Of a stretch of DNA of 64,000 bases, positions 13,208 through 23,300 are shown one piece after another. This DNA comes from Prinsepia uniflora (Eukaryota; Streptophyta; Magnoliopsida; Rosales; Rosaceae), in contig CM064872.1 of assembly GCA_032719365.1 (NCBI GenBank), forward strand, positions 20,181,572 through 20,245,571, in the 5' to 3' direction. Within the stretch, counting starts at the first letter, position 1, and every line of letters begins with the position of its first letter. A program made the translations under genes and the position numbers. Below the pieces are notes generated by a model that was given only the letters and a program-made list of their open reading frames with translations, did not search any database and had not been told where the DNA came from.

Positions 13208-13603
13208 GTAATATAATAAAAATAAAATACTAATATAGTAAATATTAATAATAAAAAGTAATAAAGTAATAAATACTACTAATAATAAATTAATAATTAA
13301 TAATTAATGATATTTTAATAAATAATAATGATAAAATTAAAATAATTAATTAATACAAATGTAATAAATAGTAATAATAATTATTATTAAAATAAATAAT
13401 AATAAAAATAATGACATACATAATTAATATTTAAGATATAAGTATTTCGTCAATTACTATAATATAATCCGGTTAGTATAATATAGTCGGCATTCTAATC
13501 CGGAAAAGTACCAAACGCCCGACTAAATAATCAGTCTATCCGGTGGACAGATTAGTCTATCCGATTGAAATATTCAGTACAGTACGGCATACCAAATGAG
13601 GCC
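12968..13603. mobile_element. MITE, Tourist/Harbinger-like, TSD TAA
   Basis: The flanks are TAA (12965-12967 and 13604-13606). The ends are imperfect inverted repeats: GGGTGTGTTTGGTA...CCGTA on the left, and GGCCTCATTTGGTA...CCGTA as read from the right end. Copy 2 of the tandem duplication has the uninterrupted site ('tatattaaattgac' near 14403), which confirms the borders. The 636-bp element has no coding capacity and an AT-rich centre with an (AAT)n run. A 3-bp TAA/TTA target site with GG...CC ends points to PIF/Harbinger mobilisation; that class assignment is an inference. Confidence 0.75.
13162..13204. repeat. (AAT)n microsatellite
   Basis: About 14 uninterrupted AAT units lie inside the MITE, followed by degenerate AAT/TTA-rich sequence to about 13440. 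Confidence 0.95.
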
Positions 13604-13657
13604 TAAGTGGACTAATTTATATGTTAGACTTAAAAACTAGACTAATTTATAATTATT

Positions 13658-14462
13658 TTTTTGGGGTAATTATAAATAGGTCCTATTTTAGAGTCCAAAT
13701 TATAAGTTAATCCATTATAATAAATAGAGACAGTAAATAAGAAATAACTTCTTTTTTTGTTGTTGGTCAAAATACATCATTATTTTTAGTCCGTTATTTT
13801 TTAAATAATTACAAGTATGCCATTACATATCATATTTATTTTGAACGTACAAAATTCCATCATTCTAGGGTGTCATATCCCTTATTTTTCTCTTTATGTA
13901 CCTTCCATAATTTGATTCTAGACTTAACAGGTAAATTAAACAATATTGCCTACTTAACTCCCCCGCATAAATAAGATACATATACATGGAAATTTTAACT
14001 GTATCATAATAGGTATATTATATTCAATATTTACCTCTCTAAAAAAACATACTGATAATTATTAATTTACCTACATGAAAATAAATTATACATGTAATTA
14101 TTAATTTACCTATAAAGTAATAAAATAACAAAAAAAAAAAGATAGATAGCATACACTCTCCAAAAGTATTAGATGGTATCCGATAAAAAAATGTAAAATA
14201 AATCTTCAAATATGAAATTTAGTTAGAATTATCTTAAATTAAATCATTTTGAAAAATAAATATAAAATAATAATATTTAAAATTTGAAAATTTCTCATCC
14301 ATTTCTGAAAAATGATACAAACGATATCATGAGACTTAAAAAAACAAAACCATAAAAATAGCACAGCCAAAATTTTGATAATGCGGTAAATGAACTATTT
14401 TATATATTAAATTGACTAATTTATATGTTAAACTTAAAAATTGGACTAATTTATAGTTATTT
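13658..14462 (+). repeat. Tandem duplication, copy 2 (empty MITE site)
   Basis: This is the partner of 12214-13657, with scattered substitutions and small indels. It lacks the MITE and so shows the pre-insertion sequence. No coding sequence is visible. Confidence 0.85.
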
Positions 14463-15141
14463 CTAACCATTAACATTACTAATACTCTCCTACTATAAAG
14501 TAAGAACATTACGTGACAAATATTTCAGGTACATATAGATATTTTTCTTTAAGACAAAGGTAGATTGAACTTACTATTAATATAAAATCTCGGAAAAAGT
14601 AGTACAATATTTTTATTTGTGTCATTTGGTAATGTGATATTCACACTATTCATCAACTATCTATTGTCATTGTAATTTTGAGTTGGTGATCTTTCTATTA
14701 TGTAGTAAATACTTTCAAATTTAATTCTTATGTTAAAAGATGAAATCGATACCCGATCTTATACTTTTTAACCGTGATCGATCTTTGAAAGTGTGAACTA
14801 AGCGCCGAGTCTTGACTTCTGCCAAGAGAGCGGAGTCGTATATGACTTTAAATTGGGATAGGTTCGGCCTCGAAGAATTTATTAGAGAGGGGAGTTGGGC
14901 TTGGGCCTTTTTGCTACAAAACTTACACGGAGTATTTTTGTGACATGGGCTGTAATTCGTGGCCCACCAATATAATACCTGTTAAACTTTGGAATTTCAA
15001 AGTTTGCACAAGAGGTAAAAGCTATATAGTTCCGTCACTTCTGTGTGATGTGATTCCCGCCAAACATGGGAAGCCATCGGAGATCATCTGAGATGTAGGC
15101 GTTGGAGCTCCGATCGAAGCTCAGAAGGGTCGTCTGCAGCC
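14463..15141 (+). other. Region upstream of the host pseudogene
   Basis: This is unique-looking sequence without an open frame. It probably held the promoter and 5' leader of the gene starting at 15142; a weak TATA-like 'ctatatag' lies at about 15018. Nothing firm can be annotated. Confidence 0.4.
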
Positions 15142-15378
15142 ATGATCAAAAGAAGATTGCATTCCACCAACTCAAATCGCAGATCCGAATCGGTCTCCTC
15201 CAAGTAAATGTTTATCTTTCAAAATCTCTTAAAGTTCTATTAAATTTTCATCTTTTTCTGTGACATTAAACAGATATGAATTTGTGAGATTAATCGAAAT
15301 TAAATTTTTGTGTGAAATTGTGGAGGCGGAAGATGTGTTCGCCTCTCTTGCAATACCATTGATGAAGCTCGTAGGTCT
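15142..15378 (+). pseudogene. Unidentified host gene: exon 1 and first part of exon 2
   Basis: Exon 1 (15142-15203) starts ATGATCAAAAGAAG, with 20 codons plus two bases. A GT-AG intron (15204-15273) follows, and exon 2 begins at 15274 in matching phase (K-Y-E-F-V-R-L-I-E). Exon 2 encodes ...AEDVFASLAIPLMKLVGL up to the LTR retrotransposon at 15379. It resumes after the second TSD copy at 26878 as K-T-V-E-M-A-K-E-G-R-F, in phase. The intact splice borders and clean frame make this a genuine former plant gene. I do not recognise the family. Confidence 0.75.
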
Positions 15379-15867
15379 TGTTGATGCAAGAAATGGATCA
15401 ACCTACTCCTGCCTCGCTGAGCTTCCTTCGCGATCCCCCTCGAAATATGGTGGCCTGCACAGGAAGAGGGTAAATGCAAAGGGACACCGGTGTGATGCCG
15501 GCCGAACAGTCTCCGATGCCTAAGTCAGTTAGGTAGAAGGGTACTGTTGTAATTTAGACAGCATGAGGGCAAGATTGTCATTACCTTTTGGAGGGGTATG
15601 CCCTTGTATTTATAGTAGCATTGAATGTGTTTGTTGGTGTTTGTCAATGTGGGATAAATGTTGCTGCCCCTGGGAGCTGACAGGTGTCTATGGTGGTCCC
15701 GGGTAGCAGTTGTGACTTGTTGGTAAGCCTGGCCGACCAGATTTGTTCGTCTTAGGTGATTCTGGGCTTTATTGGCGTGATCTGAGGCTTGCCCGGGGTT
15801 GGTAGAGCGGGGACAGGTCTGATCAGTTTTGAACCTTTAACCAGGCCGACCAGTTTGGTTATGAACA
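15379..15867 (-). repeat. 3' LTR of the Tat element
   Basis: It is 489 bp and identical to 26384-26872 except for four substitutions, all in the last 80 bases (about 15797-15860). It carries the same minus-strand TATA box (15607-15614). Confidence 0.97.
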
Positions 15868-15883
15868 GAAGTCCCCCAAGTCG
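15868..15883 (-). other. Polypurine tract of the Tat element
   Basis: On the minus strand the bases next to the 3' LTR read ACTTGGGGGACTTC, the place and composition expected for the plus-strand primer. A second, similar G-rich stretch lies at about 15958-15976. Confidence 0.65.
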
Positions 15884-16029
15884 TTGACTGAGGTGGATTG
15901 CCTCGGTTGAGGGCTTGTATTATGCTTGTCGGCCTGTTCTGGTGCGTAGTATGCTAGTCCCCAGTCCCCCAAGCCCTTGACAGAGGAGAAAAAACGAAGG
16001 ATGGGAGTTTAAAACTGGCGTCGGACGGG

Positions 16030-16720
16030 TGTACGTGGGTGGCCGATCGGCCTAGGGGTGCCCTGCAGGCCGACCACCTTGATCGACCAGCCTGCGCAGG
16101 ACCTTGCACGATGAGGTGACCGATCGGCCTAGGGGGTACCCTGAAGGCCGATCACATGTCACGTGGTGCCAAGGTGAAGGGTGTCACCTTGGTCGGTCAG
16201 CTTGCGCAGGACCTTGCACGATGAGGTGATCGATCGGCCTAGGGGGTGCCCTGAAGGCCGATCACATGTCACTTGGTGCCAAGGTGAAGGATGTCACCTT
16301 GGTCGGTCAGCTTGCGCAGGACCTTGCACGATGAGGTGACCGATCGGCCTAGGGGGTACCCTGAAGGCCGACCACATGTCACTTGGTGCCAAGGTGAAGG
16401 ATGTCACCTTGGTCGGTCAGCTGGCGCAGGACCTTGCACGATGAGGTGACCGATCGGCCTAGGGGGTACCCTGAAGGCCGATCACATGTCACTTGGTGCC
16501 AAGGTGAAGGATGTCACCTTGGTCGGTCAGCTGGCGCAGGACCTTGCACGATGAGGTGACCGATCGGCCTAGGGGGTACCCTGAAGGCCGATCACATGTC
16601 ACTTGGTGCCAAGGTGAAGGATGTCACCTTGGTCGGTCAGCTGGCGCAGGACCTTGCACGATGAGGTGACCGATCGGCCTAGGGGGTACCCTGAAGGCCG
16701 ATCACATGTTACTTGGTGAC
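16030..16720. repeat. 110-bp tandem array, about six units, two hairpins per unit
   Basis: The block 'atgaggtgac/tcgatcggcc' recurs at 16111, 16221, 16331, 16441, 16551 and 16661, exactly every 110 bp, after a shortened first unit. Each full unit contains an inverted repeat GATCGGCC...GGCCGATC and a second one CCAAGGTGA...TCACCTTGG. It lies between the 3' LTR and the antisense gene's promoter. Tandem arrays in this part of Tat/Ogre elements are known as a source of plant satellites. Confidence 0.95.
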
Positions 16721-16860
16721 CCTTACATCACCTTGTAGTGCGGTTTAAATGCGCGTGCAAATCGAGGTGACCCTTCCGCTTATCGAGGTCGAGGTGACGG
16801 TTGGGCTGGCCGACCATGGTAATAACGGCTAGTTTTTTAACCATGGTTAGAATTGGCTAG

Positions 16861-16868
16861 TATAAAAG
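16861..16868 (+). promoter_or_regulatory. TATA box of the antisense gene
   Basis: TATAAAAG lies about 320 bp before the antisense gene's ATG and would place a start site near 16890-16900. The leader would then be spliced by an intron from 17016 (CACG/GTACGT) to 17184 (TTGTAG), whose acceptor directly precedes the ATG. Confidence 0.7.
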
Positions 16869-17184
16869 GAGTGGAGCCAAGTTCACTTTTTACTTTGTGC
16901 GTCCAAGTGAATTTGAGTGTTCGTTAGAGAAGTACAAAAGCGATTTCCGGCTAGGCAAGGCGATTTCCGAACAAGCTTCACGGCGGTGCTCACGGCGACT
17001 TCCAAGCAAAACACGGTACGTAAACCTTTGACCTTGTGATTTTGGATTCAAAGTTTGTCTTTTGCAAGAACATGGGATGAACACATATGCATGTTTGTCC
17101 CGTGGTTTCTAGATCCGATAGGTCGGCCAGTAAGGAGAGTCGCGTTGTTTCCCATTCTTAGGAAGGTTTTTTATATATTTGTAG

Positions 17185-19965
17185 ATGGTGTCTGAAGATT
17201 CTCAAGGCACGGACGCCCGGTCTGGAAATGCCTTCGAGGATGATTCAACGGCTTCGGCCGCTTCTGACACACGGTTGAGGACGAGTGGATCGGCTTCAAC
17301 TTCAGGGACATCTCGGCCAGAGGTGAATCTGAGGTCGCAGGCCGAGGAAGATAAGGATCTGGAGGAGGAGCTTGAAAAAGCTTTTGCCCAGATTCCAGAC
17401 GAGGCTGTTTCGGCCAGTGGTGAGGCCGAACGGTTGATCGTTGATGTAGATTCAGTGGGGCAGACCGATGTCTTTGAAGGCATACCACTGATGTCAGGTC
17501 GGTCGAGAGGGAAAGAAGCCGTGGGGACAAGCGATCAAGATGTGACATCCAGGCCGATGTTGATTGAGATCGACGTGGACGGTGCCATGAAGCAGGTGAC
17601 CGTTGCGGCGTCCGTCTATCAAATAGATCGTCAGCTGAGCACGATCAAATGGGATGATATTCAGGCCTACCGAGAGGCATTTCACGTGCCCGATTCGGTG
17701 GTGATGAGGCTAGTCGGGGATACTGACATGCCGAGTGATCCACCGGAACCCTGGACGACCTTCCACCCAGACGTCTTCACACACGGAGTCGTCCTGCCCC
17801 TCCATCCTTGGGTGCAACGGATGGTTGCCCAGGTTGGCGTTGCCATCGGTCAGATCAACCCCAACACCTGGATTGCCCTGACGGGTGTGTACACGGCCTT
17901 CAAGTTGGCCGGGAAAGGAGAGCCGTCCTGGGGCCATATAAACCACCTGTATCAGTTTCGAAGGGATAAAACAGGGTGGATTTACGTGGAGGCGAGGGAT
18001 AGGAAAACCCTGGGGCCGTTTATATGGGACATGCCGACCTCGCAAAAGGCATGGAAGCATCGGTTCGTATTGGTATGCGGAGACTGGGAAGGGGCGTATC
18101 TAACCGACCATGATAGGAGAATTCCTAGAAACTATCAGTCAAAAGGTGTGGCGAGTGTTAGATCGGGTGGGTCGGTTTAGGGCTTGCGTGTGTTTGTTTG
18201 TATGCAGTGGCTAATGTTTTCTTTGTTTTGCAGAAGTGTTCAAGTGTCCAAGCGTGACCGACCAGGAGAAAGCAGATTGCAGTGAACTGTTCGAGAAGCT
18301 CGACCGAACAGAAAGAAGTAGGGATTTCTTGAGACTGCCTCAGAATTTGCTCAAGGTCGGCCTGATATCAGAACTTCGTAAATGTCGAATCCCCATGCCT
18401 TGTGAAATGTGTTGGGGTTATCAACGTTTTATTGACCGCTTATTTTTTTTTTGTTGGCAGCTCCCCCGGACTACGTACTTGCTGCAGCCACCCAGTGTTC
18501 AAACCGAATGGCGAAAATACAAGAAATAATGAAGCAGGCCGAGGATGCTAAGGCCGAGGCACAAAAAGCTGGGGCCTCGTCCAAAGTGGACTTCAGGCAG
18601 CCCTTGAAGACGAAGTCGACGGCCAGGGTTAAGCCGAGATTGCGGATAGCTGAGGGGCCAAGTCAAGCCGAGGCACAGCCGGCAGCCGATGTGGATGAAG
18701 CGACGGGGGAGCCCATCGAGCCCCTGTTCTCAAGTCCTGTTGCATCGGCCAGTGAGAAGAGGAAGGGGCCATCCTGTGCTTCGCCGGTCCTCATCGAAAT
18801 AGACGATGCGGCCGAACAGAGGAGAAAGTTTGTGGCCGAGGCTCGCCGTAAGAAGAAAAAGAAACTGGCTGAGAGGGTGGAAGCCCGGGAAGGTGAAGAG
18901 CCGACCGAGAAAAGGAGGCAGAAAAGACAGGCCGAGGTAGAAACCCTTGAACTGGTGAGGGATATGATCGTGCCTTCGCAGACCTCACTGTTGGCTGGCC
19001 GACAGGTGCCAAAGAAGTTGAAAAGGCCGACGCTTGATTCGTCGATCAAGTCGTACTTTGTTAATGCGGAGGGGGAGCCCGACCTGATCAGGACGACTGA
19101 GGTGGATGACAGCTGGCGGCATCTGAGCACGGCCTTCCACCCCTCGCAGCTGGATTTCATGAACACAGTGGTTCGGGGGTCCCAATATGAGTTGGGTGAG
19201 ATAGCCGAAGTCCAGCCGAGGGACTTTGCCGACCGTTGTGACAAGACCATGAGGCTTGGCTCTCATGTAAGCTTCGTTTCTGGTTTCCTTTCGTGTGTTG
19301 TCTCTATATATATATATATTTTTTTTTTTTAACTCGGCCTGCGGCCTTCGCAGTTTCTCGGTGAAGTGTTCTCAACCTTCCGTCATGCTAGCAACATTAG
19401 GCAACAGGCCGTGGACATGAAGCGGGAGGTTGAAGGACGGGAGCAAGCCTTGGCGGCCAACCAAAAACTGTTCAACCAGGCGCTTGAGGCCAAGGCGGAG
19501 TTAGAGCTGAAGGTTAAAGCCAACGAGGTGGAAGCAGCGGCGAAGGCCGAGGAAACAGAGCGGGTTCAGGCCGAGCTGGTTGAGGCGAAAGCTAGGTTGG
19601 CCGAGCAGGAGTCGGCTAATGCGAGGCTGGCCGAGCAGTTGATCGCGGCCAAGAAGGTCGGGGTGGAAGAGTACAAGGCTTCTCCGGAATGTGAGAAGTC
19701 GTTCATGAAATTTGGTGCTGCCCTGGAGGATGGCTTTTACAAGAAGCTGCTGTTATCCAACCCGGGGGTGTCGATTGCCTTCCCATGGCTCAAGTCTCCG
19801 CCAAGGGTTGAGGACTACCTGGACGACGAAGGCAATCCTCTGCCTGATGATGAGGAGGAGGACCTGGAGTCGGAAGATCCAACCGACCACTCCGAAGCCG
19901 AGAAGGTGGACGAGCCGCATGGCGAGGATGCAGAGACGGCCGAGCAGGGTGGCGACGACGAGTAG
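17185..19965 (+). CDS. Spliced antisense gene carried by the Tat element
   Basis: Four coding exons join in phase with GT-AG introns: 17185-18145, 18234-18377, 18461-19266 and 19354-19965, giving about 840 codons. The product has an acidic, Ser-rich start. A conserved-looking domain follows at about residues 150-320 (HGVVLPLHPWVQRMV...INPNTW...HLYQFRR...W), like the 'putative gypsy-type transposon' domain of plant proteins. A Lys/Arg-rich stretch at about 497-525 (RRKKKKK...KRRQKRQ) is a likely nuclear signal. A Glu/Ala coiled coil lies at about 645-720 and the tail is strongly acidic. No catalytic motif is visible. It runs opposite to gag-pol and converges with it. Extra antisense frames are known in other Tat elements such as maize Grande. 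Its function is unknown; roles in chromatin binding or silencing of the element are speculation. Confidence 0.85.
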
Positions 19966-20030
19966 TGTCGGTTTCTTCCATTTTTGCAATGTAATTCGGC
20001 CTAGGCCTTATGTAATATGACTATTGTTTT

Positions 20031-20036
20031 AATAAA
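20031..20036 (+). terminator. Poly(A) signal of the antisense gene
   Basis: AATAAA lies 66 bases after the stop codon, preceded by a T/G-rich stretch. Together with the TATA box at 16861 it delimits a complete transcription unit. Confidence 0.6.
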
Positions 20037-20386
20037 CTGCTTTAGTTTGGTAATGGATATGTGGTTGGAGGTGAACTAAAAAACACCAAGTGTGTCGGAC
20101 TAAGACTGGGAAATATCCGTCAAGGATGGTTTGGGTTTCATACGGAAGTAAACGAACGAAATTTAACCCATAAGTGGAGACTGTAGTCTTAGTAAGTCGG
20201 CCACTGATGGCCGATGGTATCCGTCAGTGTTGGAACATAGGCCGAGAAAGTACGACTTGGGAAGGTTTGTAATAAAACTTGAATGGATTGGTGGATGAAT
20301 GTTATTCATAGGGTAGTCTGGGTATGCCAGAACATGTTTACAAAAGATGGTCGTGGGCCGTGCGCCTTGCGGCGTTTTACAACAAC
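20037..20386. other. Spacer between convergent antisense gene and pol
   Basis: This 350-bp stretch separates the 3' ends of the antisense gene and gag-pol. The transcripts of both would be expected to overlap here. No frame is convincing. Confidence 0.5.
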
Positions 20387-23300
20387 TTATCTGTAATAAT
20401 ACTTGAGATGGTCCACGTTCCAGGGATGTGGAAGTGTCTTCCCTTCGGAATTTTGAAGCTCGTAAGTCCCCTCTCGGCAGACTCTGGCCACGGTGTATGG
20501 TCCTTCCCAGTTTGGGGCAAAGGTGCCCGCGGCCTTGTCCTTGGTGCCAAGGTTGACCTTGCGGAGAACCAAGTCCCCCACTCGGAAGCTTCTGTGTCAA
20601 ACCCTCGAGTCATAGTATCTAGCCACCCTCTGCTTGTAAGCCAAGTTTTTCAAGTTGGCTTGATCCCGCTTTTCCTCAAGGAGTTCGAGGTTGAGGGCAA
20701 TCTGCTGATCGTTGGTGCCCGGGTCATAGTTGAGGACACGGTATGATGTTTCTCCGACCTCCACGGGTACCACGGCCTCTGTCCCAAATGCCAGAGCGAA
20801 GGGGGTCTCGTTGGTGGCCGTTTTGTACGACGTACGATGCGACCAAAGGACGTCGTTGATTATGTCTGCCCATTTGCCCTTGTCCTCATCCAGGCGCTTT
20901 TTCAGGTTGTACTTGATATTTTTATTGACGGCCTCCACTTGGCCGTTGGACTGAGGGTGTGCAGGGGAGGCGAAGAGGAGCTGTATGCCGTATGTCTGGC
21001 AGAATGCTTTGAAGCGATTGCAGTCGAACTGTTTCCCGTTATCGGTTACGATGGTGTGCGGGATCCCAAAACGGCAGATGATACTCTGGTATACGAACGA
21101 TTCGATCTGAGGAGCCGTGATGGACGCAAGGGGCTTTGCCTCGGCCCATTTGGTAAAATAGTCTACTGCCACCACCGCGTAGGCTACCTTGCCCTTGCCC
21201 AAAGGCATTGGCCCGATAAGATCGAGTCCCCACTGTGAGAAGGGCCAGGGGCTCATCATGGAAGTGAGGGGTTCAGCTGGCAGGTGAGGGGTTTGGGCGT
21301 GCCGCTGACACTTGTCGCATTGCTGTGTGAGAGCAGTGGCATCTGCGAGCATCGTTGGCCAAAAGTATCCCTGGCGGAATGCCTTGTGTGCCAAAGTTCT
21401 TGCGCCCGAATGGTCCCCGCATATGCCCTCGTGCATTTCCCGCAACACGTAGTCTCCTAGTTGGGGTGTGAGGCACTTTAGGAGCGGGGTGGTGAATCCG
21501 CGCTTATACAGGTGGTCTCGCTGAATTGTGTAGCGAGTTGCCTGCCTTCTGATTCTCTTGGCTTCCAACTTGTTGTCCGGGAGAGAGCCATCTTGCAGGT
21601 AGGCCTTGATGGGGTCCATCCATGTCGGGCTAGTGTTGATGGTGTACACAGGGTTTGGTCTGGTACTAGGTCGGTGTTGGACCTCGACTAAAACTCGTCT
21701 CCCTTCCTTGTCATCCAGCGAGGATGCCAGGCGAGCCAGGGCGTCGGCATGGCTGTTTTCCGATCGCGGTATCTTAGCAACCTCAAAGTTTGTGAACGAC
21801 GTCAGGAGTTGTCTGGCAAGGGCCAAGTAGAGAGCCATGGACGCGTCCTTGGCCTCGAAATTGTCGTTGATCTGGCTGACGACCAGTTGGGAGTCGCTGA
21901 AAATGCGTAGTTGTTGGGCCTCCATATCTCTGGCGAGGCGTAGGCCAGCCAGCAGAGCCTCGTACTCTGCCTCATTGTTGGACGCTCGGAAGCTAAATCT
22001 TAGAGCGTACTCTAGCTTGACCTGGTCGGGGGATGTAAGGACTAAGCCCGCCCCCGATCCGCTGTGGCAGGCAGAACCGTCGACGTACAGTGTCCAACAC
22101 GGCCGGGTGGGGTCGATGGTAGAGGTAGACTTCCCTGCTTCTTCCCTGGCGGGAAGATCCTGCTCAGTAGTACCCCCGGGTGGCATGTACTGGGTGGGTT
22201 GATAGGAGTAGTCAGCGACGAAGTCGGCCACCGCTTGTCCTTTCTCTGCGGTCCTTGCCACATAGTTGATGTCGAACTCGCTGAGCTCGATTGCCCATTT
22301 AATTAGCCTACCCGAGGTGTCGGGTTTCTGGAGGACCTGCCGGAGGGGTTTATTAGTGACGACTTTGATTTCGTGTGCTTGAAAGTATGGGCGCAGTCGC
22401 CGTGCTGTTACCACCAGTGCAAGTGCCAATTTCTCCAAGTCGGGGTATCGGGTTTCTGCGTCTTGCAAAGCCTTGCTGACGTAATAGACAGGATTCTCGG
22501 CCCCAGCCCTCCGGGTGACCAGGACCGAGCTAACGGCCGAGGTGGACACGGACAGGTAAAGGAAAAGGTGTTCCCCCGCCTCTGGCCTGGTTAGGAGTGG
22601 CGCGCTGCTCATGTATTGCTTGAGCTCCGCGAATGCCTTGGCGCATTCCTCCGTCCAGTTGACCTTCTTCCCCTTGCCTTTCAGCGCCTTGAAGAAGGGG
22701 GTACACCTATCCGTCGCCTTGGATATGAATCTGGTGAGGGCTGCTACTCGCCCCGTGAGGCTCTGGATGTCCTTGTGTGTTTGAGGGGGTTGCATGTCCA
22801 TGATAGCCTTGATTTTTTCCGGGTTGGCCTCGATGCCGCGCTGGCTAATCATGTACCCTAGAAACTTGCCCGAGCCCACGCCAAAGACACACTTGGCGGG
22901 GTTGAGGCGCATCCTGTAGTGTTTGAGGACCTTGAACATTCTGGCCAGGTTGGGGACGTGCTCGTCTGCCGTCCTGCTTTTGACAAGCATGTCATCCACA
23001 TATACCTCCATGGTTTTGCCAATCTGGTCGGCAAACATGAAATTGACCAGTCGTTGATAGGTTGCCCCCGCATTCTTCAGACCGAAGGGCATGACATTGT
23101 AACAGTAGACCCCCAAATTGGTCCGGAAGCTCGTGTGGATCTGGTCTTCTGGATTCATCATTATCTGATTATAGCCAGAATAGGCGTCCATGAAACTGAG
23201 CAGCTCGTGTCCCGCCGTCGCGTCCACCAGCATGTCGATTTTGGGAAGCGGAAAGTTGTCCTTTGGGCATGCCTTGTTCAAATCCGTGAAGTCAATACAC

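Larger units (their letters stand above)
12214..13657 (+). repeat. Tandem duplication, copy 1 (contains MITE)
   Basis: The segment from 'ggggtaattataataaggtcc' to 'actagactaatttataatta' recurs at 13658-14462 at high similarity (shared blocks such as 'cattctagggtgtcatatccc' and 'tacatggaaattttaa'). Without the inserted MITE (12968-13603 plus one TAA) this copy is about 0.8 kb, like copy 2. It is AT-rich and non-coding. Confidence 0.85.

Noticed and set aside
16111..16720. CRISPR-like array
   Set aside because: Units are 110 bp and similar along their whole length with no unique spacers, inside a plant retrotransposon: an ordinary tandem repeat.
18663..19266. Minus-strand Ser-rich protein opposite the antisense gene
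   Set aside because: Complement of the Glu/Lys-rich exon 4; no splice or domain support, whereas the plus-strand exons join in phase.
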